NCBI GenBank assembly: GCA_910586435.1
Contig: CAJUGT010000090.1
Span: 1-16,723 of the forward strand
DNA: 16,723 bases
Reading direction: 5' to 3'
Origin: an uncultured Acetatifactor sp.
GTDB lineage: Bacteria > Bacillota > Clostridia > Lachnospirales > Lachnospiraceae
Notes under the pieces: model-generated
What the model was told of the DNA's origin: nothing
The model's input: only the letters and a program-made list of their open reading frames with translations
Database searches by the model: none
Program-made: the position numbers and the translations under genes
Shown here: piece after piece, positions 1-7,692 of the stretch
How the letters are laid out: every line of letters begins with the position of its first letter
Numbering within the stretch: the first letter of the stretch is position 1

Positions 1-114
1 GGAGCAACCGGCCCCACTGGAGCAACAGGAGCAACAGGAGCGGATGGAGCAACCGGTCCCACTGGAGCAACGGGAGCAACAGGAGCTGACGGAGCAACCG
101 GTCCCACTGGAGCA
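1..114 (+). repeat. 45-bp tandem repeats coding Gly-X-Y triplets
   Basis: Units at 1-45, 46-90 and a partial 91-114 are nearly identical at DNA level, differing mostly at third positions. Each codes for five triplets (GAT GPT GAT GAT GAD). The array probably continues to the left of the window. Such arrays change length easily by slippage or recombination. Confidence 0.9.
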
Positions 115-657
115 ACTGGTCCGACCGGTGTTGCGGGTACAGGAGCAATCATCCCGTTTGCGTCAGGAGTTCCTGTCGCTTTGACAACAATCGCCGGAGG
201 ACTTGCGGGACTTCCTGCTTTTGTAGGATTTGGGAGCAGTGCGCAAGGTCTGACATTGTTGGGTTCCACAATTGATATCACAAATGCCAGCGGGACACTT
301 TCCAATTTTGCCTTCCAAGTTCCTCGTGCCGGCATCATTACTTCCTTTAGCGCATTTTTCAGTACAACAGTGGCTCTATCCTTAATAGGTTCTTCTGTCA
401 CAGTAAATGCGCAGATTTATCAATCTGTAACGCCAAACAATGTATTTTCACCAATTGCCGGAACACTTATCAGTCTGGCGCCATCCCTTTCCGGTGTGGT
501 AGCCATCGGGACAATATTAAACGGCGCGCTTACGGGACTTAATATTCCGGTCACTGCTCAAACACGGTTAATGCTGGTATTTTCAGCAACGGCAAGTGGA
601 TTGACTTTGGTTAATACCGCCGTGGGATACGCAAGTGCCGGATTAAGTATCAATTAA
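1..657 (+). CDS. Collagen-like exosporium/spore-surface protein, BclB-type C-terminal domain (5' partial)
   Basis: The frame is open from base 1, so the N-terminus lies outside the window. Residues 1 to about 45 are Gly-X-Y collagen triplets (GAT, GPT, GAD). Residues from about 47 begin GAIIPFASG and continue as a hydrophobic, Ser/Thr/Gly-rich domain with the GFGSSAQG motif, which matches my memory of the BclB C-terminal domain family (TIGR03721) found on collagen-like proteins of Bacillus and Clostridia spores. In known members the collagen stalk projects from the spore surface and the C-terminal domain trimerises; here that role is inferred. The TTG at base 181 is only an internal codon, because the reading frame and the collagen repeat run straight through it. 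The gene ends in TAA and a good terminator follows. Family call fairly sure; the spore location is inference. Confidence 0.82.
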   Translation, partial: GATGPTGATGATGADGATGPTGATGATGADGATGPTGATGPTGVAGTGAIIPFASGVPVALTTIAGGLAGLPAFVGFGSSAQGLTLLGSTIDITNASGTLSNFAFQVPRAGIITSFSAFFSTTVALSLIGSSVTVNAQIYQSVTPNNVFSPIAGTLISLAPSLSGVVAIGTILNGALTGLNIPVTAQTRLMLVFSATASGLTLVNTAVGYASAGLSIN

Positions 658-703
658 AATACAATGAGATTATATAGGATAAAAATAATGTAGGATAAAA
701 AGC

Positions 704-745
704 ATCCCGGAGTTTTCCACACCTGGAATCTCCGGGATATTTGTA
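704..745 (+). terminator. Rho-independent terminator after the collagen-like gene
   Basis: A long stem is visible: ATCCCGGAG (704-712) pairs with CTCCGGGAT (730-738), and an inner stem TTCCA (715-719) pairs with TGGAA (724-728) around a 4-base loop. The T-run after it is weak (ATTTGTAT). It lies 46 bases after the stop codon. Confidence 0.75.
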
Positions 746-881
746 TAAACATTGTATTTTGACATATGCTATCCCAAAGTGATTTGCCGTACAGGAAAAC
801 AGGATAATGGTCCAGCTAAGAATTGTCAAGGAACCTCACCCTTTAGTGCCGCCTGGCAGCGACTTAAAATAGGAGAATATA

Positions 882-2240
882 ATGGAATCTATTTGGATGG
901 CAGAAACAGAAATCAGGAGACGGGAGACGCTCCCGGGAGACATGGAGGTTCCGGTTGTGATTATAGGAGCCGGGCTTGCGGGAATTTTGACGGGCTATTA
1001 TCTGAAACAAGCGGGTATGAAAGCAATTTTATTGGAAGCGGACAGAATCGGAGGCGGACAGACAAAAAATACCACGGCAAAAATTACCTCTCAACATGGT
1101 TTGATATATAGCCGTCTGATTAGAACTTTTGGCATTGGGATGGCGAAACACTATGCCCAAATCAATGAAGCTGCCATTGAGGAGTATGAGAGACTAATTC
1201 TGGAAAAGGGGATTGCGTGTGATTTTGTCAGATGCCCGGCTTGTCTGTATTCTACAGTTGAGGATACTCTTTTGAAACAGGAGGCGGAGGCGGCGAAAGC
1301 GCTTGGCATTGCGGCATCTTTTGGAAGAGAGTGTGAGCTGCCTTTTTCGGTGGCAGGAGTGACAAGATTTGAACGGCAGGCAAGGTTTCATCCGCTTAGA
1401 TTTCTTGCGAAGATGGCGGAGGAAGTGGAAATATATGAGCGGACGAAAGTGCTGAGAGTTGAGGACAAGTGTGTGGAAACGGACAGAGGATATGTGGAGG
1501 CGGAACATATTGTCTTTGCCGCGCATTTCCCATTTGTAAACATGCCGGGATTCTATTTTGCCAGAATGTACCAGGAGAGAAGCTATGTGGTGGCATTGGA
1601 AGGAGCAAAGAATCCAGAAAGTATGTATCTTGGCATTGATAAGGATGGATTTTCCTTTCGCTCTCAGGGGGATATACTGCTGTTTGGGGGAGGCAGTCAT
1701 AGAACAGGGCTAAAGCAAAGAGAATGTATTTACGGAAATCTGCGGGACAAAGCCTGTGAATTCTATCCCGGATGTCAAGAAGTGGCCCATTGGTCGGCAC
1801 AGGACTGCATGACGCTGGATGGTATTCCTTATATTGGCAGATTTTCCAGAAGGAAAGCTAAGTGGTATGTTGCTACAGGATTTGGAAAGTGGGGAATGAC
1901 TACGTCCATGGCGGGCGCCCACATTCTGACGGCTTTGATTACCGGAGACCATTGTCCGGAGAAGGATATTTTCTCACCGCAAAGGCGTTTTACGGCAAAG
2001 GCAGCAAAAGAGTTGGCCGTGCATGGCGCCCATACCGTGAAGGGGCTTGCAAAACATCTTCTGCCGTCAGGAGATACGAAAGTGATTCCAAACTGTCCTC
2101 ATATGGGTTGCAGGCTTGAGTGGAATCCGGAGGAAGAAAGCTACGACTGTCCCTGCCATGGTTCCCGATTTGACAAGGAGGGGCGATTGCTTGACGATCC
2201 GGCACAGACTGATTGCAGAAGGCGGAGTGCCGGGAAATAA
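882..2240 (+). CDS. FAD-dependent oxidoreductase with C-terminal Rieske [2Fe-2S] domain
   Basis: Residues 24-60 form a Rossmann FAD-binding fold (VVIIGAGLAG, GxGxxG at 29-34, acidic Glu at the end of the second strand), as in the DAO/glycine-oxidase-like family. The central part has the GIPYIGRFS and TGFGKWGMTTS segments typical of this family's second FAD contact. The last 50 residues are a Rieske domain: C405-P-H407 and C423-P-C-H426 are the cluster ligands, and C410 with C425 would form the usual disulfide. The overall plan resembles B. subtilis YhfW, which I recall as a little over 500 residues; this one has 452. AGGAG at 871-875 stands 6 bases before the ATG. The very C-terminus (DPAQTDCRRRSAGK) looks unlike the usual hydrophobic end strand. 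The substrate is unknown; it is probably a cytosolic redox enzyme passing electrons through the cluster. Confidence 0.88.
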   Translation: MESIWMAETEIRRRETLPGDMEVPVVIIGAGLAGILTGYYLKQAGMKAILLEADRIGGGQTKNTTAKITSQHGLIYSRLIRTFGIGMAKHYAQINEAAIEEYERLILEKGIACDFVRCPACLYSTVEDTLLKQEAEAAKALGIAASFGRECELPFSVAGVTRFERQARFHPLRFLAKMAEEVEIYERTKVLRVEDKCVETDRGYVEAEHIVFAAHFPFVNMPGFYFARMYQERSYVVALEGAKNPESMYLGIDKDGFSFRSQGDILLFGGGSHRTGLKQRECIYGNLRDKACEFYPGCQEVAHWSAQDCMTLDGIPYIGRFSRRKAKWYVATGFGKWGMTTSMAGAHILTALITGDHCPEKDIFSPQRRFTAKAAKELAVHGAHTVKGLAKHLLPSGDTKVIPNCPHMGCRLEWNPEEESYDCPCHGSRFDKEGRLLDDPAQTDCRRRSAGK

Positions 2241-2247
2241 ACTTCCA

Positions 2248-2253
2248 TATAAT
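2248..2253 (+). promoter_or_regulatory. Possible -10 box (TATAAT) upstream of the tocopherol-cyclase-like gene
   Basis: A perfect TATAAT lies 8 bases after the preceding stop codon, but no good -35 box is present at 16-18 bases. It touches the 15-bp direct repeats, so any start site would fall inside them. Weak on its own. Confidence 0.3.
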
Positions 2254-2293
2254 AACGTTCAGAATCATAACGTTCAGAATCATAACGTTCAGA
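2252..2293 (+). repeat. Three 15-bp direct repeats (ATAACGTTCAGAATC)
   Basis: Two perfect copies (2252-2266, 2267-2281) and a third that is cut short (2282-2293), head to tail, in the 105-base gap between the oxidoreductase and the tocopherol-cyclase-like gene. Each unit holds the palindrome AACGTT. No credible ORF uses them. They could be an operator array or a slippage product. Confidence 0.9.
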
Positions 2294-2345
2294 GGACAGT
2301 CCTTTGGGGCAATATCAATAAGCAGTCAACACAGGTGGGGTAAAC

Positions 2346-3185
2346 ATGGGATATTTTTACGGATGGTATTTCAAATGTCAGACAGATACTCGGACTTTGG
2401 CGGTAATTCCGGCATTTCACCGCACAGGACGAAAAAAGACTTGTTCCCTTCAGATTATTACGGAAGAGAATGCGTGGATGGTTGAATTACCGGCGGTGTT
2501 TTTGCGGAAAAGAAGGGAATTTTTCTTAGGAAATAACCGGTTTGGGGAAAAGGGAATCCGTCTGTGGGTAAAAGCACCGGGACTGGAAATAAAGGGAAAA
2601 CTGAATTTTGGAGTGCTTTGGCCTTTGCGGTATGATATTATGGGGCCGTTTTCTTTGGTGCCTTTTATGGAGTGCAGGCATAGTGTATGGAGTATGAGGC
2701 ATTCTGTCAGCGGCAAAGTGTCTGTGAATGGAAGAAGGTATGAATTTGCAGAGGCGGAAGGGTATTGGGAAGGGGACAGAGGGAGATCTTTTCCGAAGGA
2801 GTATCTTTGGACACAGAGCTTCTTCCCGGGAGGTTCCCTAATGTTATCCGTGGCTGATATTCCCATGGCAGGATTTCATTTTCGGGGGATTGTAGGGGTG
2901 GTATTGTGGCAGAACAGGGAGTACAGGCTGGCAACATATCTGGGGGCGAGAGTTACCAGGCTTGGGAATGGTCATGTGAGAGTGGTTCAGGGGAGTATGA
3001 CACTGGAAGCAGTGCTTTTGGAGAAGAGAGGGAAGGCTTTATTGGCGCCGGTTATGGGCCATATGGTCAGAACAATCCATGAAAGCGCCGCCTGCCGGGC
3101 AAGTTACAGATTTTGCGACAAGAACCATACCCTCCTGGCATTTGAAACGGACAGGGCCTCGTTTGAATATGAGTATCACAAATGA
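2346..3185 (+). CDS. Tocopherol cyclase-like domain protein
   Basis: A 279-residue protein that starts FYGWYFK and has, at residues 102-157, the signature FSLVPFMECRHSVWSM ... GYWEGDRGRSFPKEYLWTQ. This is the pattern I know from the tocopherol cyclase-like family (Pfam PF14249), a lipocalin-like/beta-barrel fold found in many Firmicutes without any tocopherol pathway. It has no signal peptide and no membrane segment. The real substrate in such bacteria is unknown; a lipophilic or quinone-like ligand is possible. AGGTGGGG at 2333-2340 stands 5 bases before the ATG. It lies 105 bases after the FAD/Rieske gene in the same direction and may be co-transcribed. Family call good; enzymatic activity is not supported by the sequence alone. 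Confidence 0.8.
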   Translation: MGYFYGWYFKCQTDTRTLAVIPAFHRTGRKKTCSLQIITEENAWMVELPAVFLRKRREFFLGNNRFGEKGIRLWVKAPGLEIKGKLNFGVLWPLRYDIMGPFSLVPFMECRHSVWSMRHSVSGKVSVNGRRYEFAEAEGYWEGDRGRSFPKEYLWTQSFFPGGSLMLSVADIPMAGFHFRGIVGVVLWQNREYRLATYLGARVTRLGNGHVRVVQGSMTLEAVLLEKRGKALLAPVMGHMVRTIHESAACRASYRFCDKNHTLLAFETDRASFEYEYHK

Positions 3186-3207
3186 TATGCGGAAACAAAA
3201 GAATGCC

Positions 3208-3235
3208 TTCCAATTTTGCTCATTTTGTGTATAAT
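3208..3235 (+). promoter_or_regulatory. Putative promoter of the GNAT gene
   Basis: TTCCAA (3208-3213), a 16-base spacer, and TATAAT (3230-3235). The -10 is perfect, the -35 is poor. It lies 60 bases before the start codon in an AT-rich gap. Confidence 0.5.
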
Positions 3236-3254
3236 AATTTAGAAGGAGCTGTAT

Positions 3255-3279
3255 CAACTGCGCCCATAGGAAGCAGTTG
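3255..3279 (+). other. Leader hairpin before the GNAT gene
   Basis: CAACTGC (3255-3261) and GCAGTTG (3273-3279) form a perfect 7-bp stem with an 11-base loop. It lies between the predicted transcription start (about 3242) and the ribosome binding site (3285-3292), and has no T-run, so it is not a terminator. It might affect translation or mRNA stability. Confidence 0.45.
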
Positions 3280-3295
3280 TGCGTGGAGGTGAAGG

Positions 3296-4165
3296 ATGAT
3301 GTATCGGTTTATGAATAATTACCGCAATAATGATTGCCTGCGGAATAGCTTTAATGAACTGGCCCAAAAGACATTTGGAATTGATTTTGAAGATTGGTAT
3401 CAGAATGGCTTCTGGAGCGACCATTATAATCCCTATTCCGTTGTGGAGGGGGACAGGGTAATAGCGAATGTATCCGTAAACCGGACGGACATGGTTTATG
3501 AAGGAACAGTGCGGCACTTGCTTCAGCTGGGAACGGTTATGACAGAAGAATCGTATAGAAATCAGGGGCTGTGCAGAAAGCTGATGGAGTGGATTGAAGC
3601 GGATTGTGGAGGATGGGCGGAAGGAACCTATCTGTTTGCCAATGACAGTGTTTTGGATTTTTATCCGAAATTTGGTTTCAGAAAAGCCAAAGAGTATCTT
3701 TGTACAAAGAAATTGTCCAATACAGGAGAATGCAGATTTGAGAAAGTTCCCATGGAGGGCTTTGAACAGTGGAAAGCCTTGGAGTCGGTTATGGAGAGGA
3801 ATGTATTTCATGGCAGATTTGATATGTTGGGCAATGGGGGACTGATTATGTTCTATGTGACAAAGTACATGGGGGAGAGCGTGTATTATCATAAGGGGAC
3901 GGATACCTTTATCATTGGGGACTGGATGGAGGGGGAGATGCTGATTCATCAGATATTTTCCGGAACTTTGAGCGACTTCGGAGCGGTGGCGGAATTGCTT
4001 GGAGAAAATGTACATAAGGTGACGCTTGGTTTTTCGCCGCTGGAAACAGAAAGGTTCGAGATGGAGGAACTTCGGGAAGAAGACTGCACTCTTTTTGTCA
4101 AAGGGACTGGGATGGAAGTGTTGGAAAGAGAAAAGCTGCGGATTCCTTCTCTCACACATGCGTAA
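3296..4165 (+). CDS. GNAT-family N-acetyltransferase with extended C-terminal domain
   Basis: Residues 30 to about 135 form a GNAT domain. Motif A is VMTEESYRNQGLCRKLM (81-97), with RNQGLC as the acetyl-CoA pyrophosphate loop, and DFYPKFGF (121-128) is the usual last strand. The remaining 150 residues resemble the second half of two-domain GNAT proteins (Eis-like or sterol-carrier-like), though I cannot name the subfamily. Substrate unknown. GGAGGTGA (3285-3292) is very close to the ATG at 3296 and better placed for the next ATG at 3299, so the protein may begin one residue later. It appears to have its own promoter. Confidence 0.82.
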   Translation: MMYRFMNNYRNNDCLRNSFNELAQKTFGIDFEDWYQNGFWSDHYNPYSVVEGDRVIANVSVNRTDMVYEGTVRHLLQLGTVMTEESYRNQGLCRKLMEWIEADCGGWAEGTYLFANDSVLDFYPKFGFRKAKEYLCTKKLSNTGECRFEKVPMEGFEQWKALESVMERNVFHGRFDMLGNGGLIMFYVTKYMGESVYYHKGTDTFIIGDWMEGEMLIHQIFSGTLSDFGAVAELLGENVHKVTLGFSPLETERFEMEELREEDCTLFVKGTGMEVLEREKLRIPSLTHA

Positions 4166-4211
4166 TTGCAGGTGTCTTAGGTGAAGAGGCTGCGGCAGGA
4201 ACTTTTAGTAT

Positions 4212-4240
4212 TTGCCATTTTGGGTTTTAAGGTATATAAT
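4212..4240 (+). promoter_or_regulatory. Promoter of glyQS
   Basis: TTGCCA (4212-4217), a 17-base spacer and a perfect TATAAT (4235-4240). The start would be near 4247, giving a leader of about 110 bases. No T-box sequence is seen in that leader. Confidence 0.8.
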
Positions 4241-4356
4241 GGATAATATTTGTCAATATGTTGTCTGTTCTGACTTCGCCATATGCGTTCAGGATAAGAC
4301 GGATAGACTGACATGAACAGCAGTATTTATGAACAGATTCGTAGGAGGTATTTTAT

Positions 4357-5730
4357 ATGAGCAGTATTGATATGCAGAAATTAGTTGCCTATTGTCAGCA
4401 GTACGGTTTTATTTTTTCAGGAAGCGAGATATATGGGGGCCTGGCCAACACCTGGGACTACGGACCTCTGGGTTCTAGATTGAAGAATACCATAAAGGAT
4501 GCATGGCGTTATTTTTTTATCCAACTCAGAGACAATAGTTTTGAAGTGGACGCGGATATTCTGATGAATCCAAGGGTATGGGAGGCAAGCGGACATGTGG
4601 CGAGTTTCTCTGATCCTTTGCTTGATTGTAAAGAATGTAAGGCAAGATTTAGAGCCGATAACCTGATTGAAGAATTTGATCAGGACGCGCATCCGGATTC
4701 CATGACCCAGGAAGAAATGGTTCAGTATATTAAAGAGCATCGGATTCCCTGTCCGAAGTGCGGAAAGTCTGATTTTACTGATATAAGGCAGTTTAATCTT
4801 ATGTTTGCCACACAGCGTGGTGTTACGAAAGACAGTTCCAGCACGGTGTATCTACGCCCGGAAAACGCACAGGGTGAGTATGTCAACTTTTTGAATGTGC
4901 AGAGGACAATGCGCGCGAAACTGCCTTTCAGCATAGGACAGATTGGCAAAGCCTTCAGAAATGAGATTACGCCGGGCAATTTTACCTTTAGAACCATAGA
5001 ATTTGAACAGATGGAGTTTCAGACTTTTTGTAAAAAAGGCGATGACATGGATTTGTATGAGTACTATAAAAAATATGGCGTGGAATTCTTTCAGATGTTG
5101 GGAATTCAGGAGGAACATTTACGCTTCCATGATCATGAGAAGTTAGCGCATTACGCAAAAGCTGCCTGTGATATTGAATACCTGTTCCCGTTTGGCTGGG
5201 GTGAAATTAATGGAACTCATAATCGGACCGATTTTGACCTGACCCGTCATCAGGAATATTCGGGCAATAGTATGGAATATTTTGATCAGGAACAAAATGA
5301 GAAATTTATACCATATATTATAGAATCCACATATGGATTGGACAGAATCTGTCTGGCGGTACTCTATGAAAGTCTCAAAGAGGAAGATTTGGAGGATGGA
5401 ACTTCCAGAACCGTTTTGAAGATTCACCCTGCACTGGCGCCCATCAAAGTCAATGTATTGCCAATCAGTAAAAAGAAGCACGGGGAGAAGGCATGGGAGA
5501 TATATAGTATGCTTAAGAAGAAATTCATGGTATCCTATGATGAATCCGGCAGCATTGGCAAGAGATATAGAAGAGGGGACGCAATTGGAACGCCGTATGC
5601 CATAAGCATTGACGATGAGTCAGTGGAAAATGATATTATCACATTGCGATATAGAGATTCCATGGAACAGACAAAGATGCCCATTGCTGAATTGGAGCAT
5701 TTCTTTCAGGACAAATTTATATTTCAATAA
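4357..5730 (+). CDS. glyQS: Glycine--tRNA ligase, homodimeric (alpha2) class II type
   Basis: Charges tRNA-Gly with glycine in the cytosol. Length 457 residues fits the single-chain bacterial/eukaryotic-like form, not the alpha2beta2 form. Motif 1 is GLANTWDYGPLGSRLKN (28-44). Cys pairs CKEC (91-94) and CPKC (132-135) form a zinc-like insertion. Motif 2 is FRNEITPGNFTFRTIEFEQ (200-218), and motif 3 is ESTYGLDRI (323-331) with the ATP-binding Arg330. The C-terminal anticodon-binding domain begins near residue 365 (LAPIKVNVLPI). AGGAGG (4343-4348) is 8 bases before the ATG. It has its own promoter and no obvious terminator afterwards; argS follows but also has a promoter of its own. Confidence 0.97.
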   Translation: MSSIDMQKLVAYCQQYGFIFSGSEIYGGLANTWDYGPLGSRLKNTIKDAWRYFFIQLRDNSFEVDADILMNPRVWEASGHVASFSDPLLDCKECKARFRADNLIEEFDQDAHPDSMTQEEMVQYIKEHRIPCPKCGKSDFTDIRQFNLMFATQRGVTKDSSSTVYLRPENAQGEYVNFLNVQRTMRAKLPFSIGQIGKAFRNEITPGNFTFRTIEFEQMEFQTFCKKGDDMDLYEYYKKYGVEFFQMLGIQEEHLRFHDHEKLAHYAKAACDIEYLFPFGWGEINGTHNRTDFDLTRHQEYSGNSMEYFDQEQNEKFIPYIIESTYGLDRICLAVLYESLKEEDLEDGTSRTVLKIHPALAPIKVNVLPISKKKHGEKAWEIYSMLKKKFMVSYDESGSIGKRYRRGDAIGTPYAISIDDESVENDIITLRYRDSMEQTKMPIAELEHFFQDKFIFQ

Positions 5731-5791
5731 AATATAGTACAGATTACTTGTTTTTTGAAGATAAATGTTTGTCTTTGAACATAAATTAAGG

Positions 5792-5820
5792 TTGCGTAAT
5801 CCAGGAAAAGGGGATATAAT
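5792..5820 (+). promoter_or_regulatory. Promoter of argS
   Basis: TTGCGT (5792-5797), a 17-base spacer and a perfect TATAAT (5815-5820). Transcription would start near 5827, giving a leader of about 75 bases. Confidence 0.78.
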
Positions 5821-5832
5821 ATTAAAATTATA

Positions 5833-5888
5833 TTGTGACAGAACCAAGCAGGATTACCGTGGGATTGTAAGTCACAAAAAAGCGTGAC
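5833..5888 (+). other. Two mutually exclusive stems in the argS leader
   Basis: TTGTGAC (5833-5839) can pair with GTCACAA (5871-5877). The same GTCAC (5871-5875) can instead pair with GTGAC (5884-5888), which directly abuts the GGAGG ribosome binding site at 5891-5895. This is what a small translational switch would look like, but the stems are short and could be chance. Confidence 0.35.
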
Positions 5889-5900
5889 ATGGAGGTTAGT

Positions 5901-7682
5901 GTGAAGAAGATACTGGACAGGCTATCAGAAGAAATGGGAATGGCTTTTGAGGAGGCAGGATATGAGGCGGAATTGGGCAGGGTGACATTATCCAATCGGC
6001 CGGATTTGTGTGAATATCAGTGTAACGGCGCCATGGCCGGGGCAAAACGATATAAAAAGGCGCCGATGAAGATTGCGGAGGAAGTGGCAGCGCGCCTTGG
6101 GGATAGCAGAGTGTTCAAAGAGGCGGAAGCGGTTGCGCCGGGGTTTCTTAACCTGAAGATTTCTGAAAGTTTTCTTTTGGAAGCAGTGAGTTCAATGTCC
6201 GTAGAACCGAAATTTGGTCTGGAAATGAAGGAGAAACCCAGGAAAATAATTATTGACTACGGTGGGGCGAATGTGGCAAAAGCTCTTCATGTAGGGCATC
6301 TGCGTCCGGCGATTATTGGGGAGAGCATAAAACGAATCTGCCGTTATGCTGGGAATGACTGTATTGGAGATGTACATTTGGGAGACTGGGGAATGCCCAT
6401 AGGTCTGGTGATAACGGAGTTGCAGGAGAGGCAGCCCGAGCTGGTGTACTTTGACGAAAGTTTTGAGGGAGAGTATCCTCAGGAGTCCCCTGTTACCATT
6501 GCTGAACTGGGAGAAATCTACCCTTATGCCAGTGAAAAATCCAAATCTGATCCGGCGTATAAAGCAAGGGCTATGGAAGCCACCCATAAGTTTCAGAATG
6601 GTGTCAGAGGATACAGAGCGCTTTGGAGACATATTATGGATGTGTCCATTCCGGATTTAAAGCACAATTATGACAGTATTGATGTGGAATTTGACCTCTG
6701 GAAGGGGGAGAGCGATGTCCATGAACTGATTCCTGAGATGGTGGAATATATGAAATCGGAGGGATATGCCCACATCAGCGAAGGGGCTTTGGTGGTGGAT
6801 GTAAAGGAAGATACGGATACAAAAGAGATTCCTCCCTGTATGATATTGAAATCCGATGGGGCGGTTTTGTACAATACCACGGATCTTGCCACCATCATGG
6901 AACGTATGCGTCTGTATGAGCCGGATGAGATTATCTACATTACGGATAAGCGTCAGGAGCTATATTTTGAGCAGGTATTTCGCTGTGCCCGCAAAACAAA
7001 GCTGGTCAATTCTGAGACTGTGTTAAAGTTCCTGGGACACGGAACCATCAATGGTTCTGATGGAAAACCTTTTAAGACCCGGGATGGCGGTGTCATGCAT
7101 TTGGAAAGGCTGGTTCAGGAGACAAAGGATGAGATGTACAAAAAGATACGGGAAGGAAAATCCAGGGAAGGGCGTGAAATTTCGGATCAGGAAGCCAAAG
7201 AGATAGCGGATATTGTGGGGATTTCCGCACTGAAATACGGTGATCTGTCCAATCAAATATCCAAGGATTATATCTTTGATATGGAGAAGTTTACGTCCTC
7301 GGAGGGAGATACCGGTCCCTATATCCTTTATACTGTTGTGAGGATCAAGTCCATTTTAAACAAATACCGGGAGCAGGGAGGCAGCGAAGAGCAGCTTGTG
7401 CTTCTGGAAGCTGGCGGTGAGGGCGAGAAAGCATTAGAGATGATTTTGGTTCAGTTTCATGCCATGATTCAAAGCGCTGCGGCTGAACTGGCGCCTCAGA
7501 AGGTATGCGCCTATGTATATGATCTGGCAAATGCCTTTAACCGCTTTTACCATGAGACAAAAATTCTTTCGGAAGAAGACGAAGCAAAAAAGAAAAGCTG
7601 GATAAGACTTTTAATGCTGGTGAGGGACGTGATGGAGACTTGTATCGATCTTCTGGGATTTGAGGCTCCTGACAAGATGTAG
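5901..7682 (+). CDS. argS: Arginine--tRNA ligase
   Basis: Class I synthetase that charges tRNA-Arg. I chose the GTG at 5901 because GGAGG (5891-5895) is 5 bases before it and the protein then starts KKILDRLSEEM, as ArgRS proteins do. The in-frame ATG at 5889 has no ribosome binding site and itself overlaps the GGAGG. Counting from the GTG (593 residues), the N-terminal tRNA-binding domain covers about 1-100. The ATP site has NVAKALHVGHLRPAIIG (124-140; HVGH is the HIGH motif). The KMSKS region is the degenerate KPFKTRDGG (389-397), normal for many ArgRS. The DALR anticodon-binding domain (GPYILYTVVRIKSI onward) fills the C-terminus. The preceding region carries its own promoter. rnpB's promoter begins 10 bases after the stop. 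Confidence 0.96.
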   Translation: MKKILDRLSEEMGMAFEEAGYEAELGRVTLSNRPDLCEYQCNGAMAGAKRYKKAPMKIAEEVAARLGDSRVFKEAEAVAPGFLNLKISESFLLEAVSSMSVEPKFGLEMKEKPRKIIIDYGGANVAKALHVGHLRPAIIGESIKRICRYAGNDCIGDVHLGDWGMPIGLVITELQERQPELVYFDESFEGEYPQESPVTIAELGEIYPYASEKSKSDPAYKARAMEATHKFQNGVRGYRALWRHIMDVSIPDLKHNYDSIDVEFDLWKGESDVHELIPEMVEYMKSEGYAHISEGALVVDVKEDTDTKEIPPCMILKSDGAVLYNTTDLATIMERMRLYEPDEIIYITDKRQELYFEQVFRCARKTKLVNSETVLKFLGHGTINGSDGKPFKTRDGGVMHLERLVQETKDEMYKKIREGKSREGREISDQEAKEIADIVGISALKYGDLSNQISKDYIFDMEKFTSSEGDTGPYILYTVVRIKSILNKYREQGGSEEQLVLLEAGGEGEKALEMILVQFHAMIQSAAAELAPQKVCAYVYDLANAFNRFYHETKILSEEDEAKKKSWIRLLMLVRDVMETCIDLLGFEAPDKM

Positions 7683-7692
7683 CTCACATCCC

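Noticed and set aside
1..114. CRISPR-like array
   Set aside because: The 45-bp units are contiguous and coding (Gly-X-Y triplets), with no spacers.
759..771. TTGACA at 759-764 and a CATATGCTA resembling a sporulation sigma-E/K -10 box at 763-771
   Set aside because: No -10 box at the right distance for the TTGACA, and no -35 element at the right distance for the sporulation box.
752..1111. A 119-codon frame ahead of and overlapping the FAD/Rieske gene
   Set aside because: No ribosome binding site, composition unlike a protein, and it overlaps the Rossmann fold of the real gene.
3254..4159. A 301-codon open frame on the minus strand opposite the GNAT gene
   Set aside because: Its protein is rich in His, Pro, Ser and Phe with no family features, as expected of an antisense shadow, while the plus-strand frame has clear GNAT motifs and a ribosome binding site.
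4265..4336. CTGTTC (4265-4270) able to pair with either of two GAACAG copies (4315-4320, 4331-4336) in the glyQS leader
   Set aside because: Only 6 bp with long loops; too weak to call a switch.
5731..5790. Possible terminator after glyQS (ATGTTT/GAACAT)
   Set aside because: Short AT-rich stem without a T-run; not supportable.
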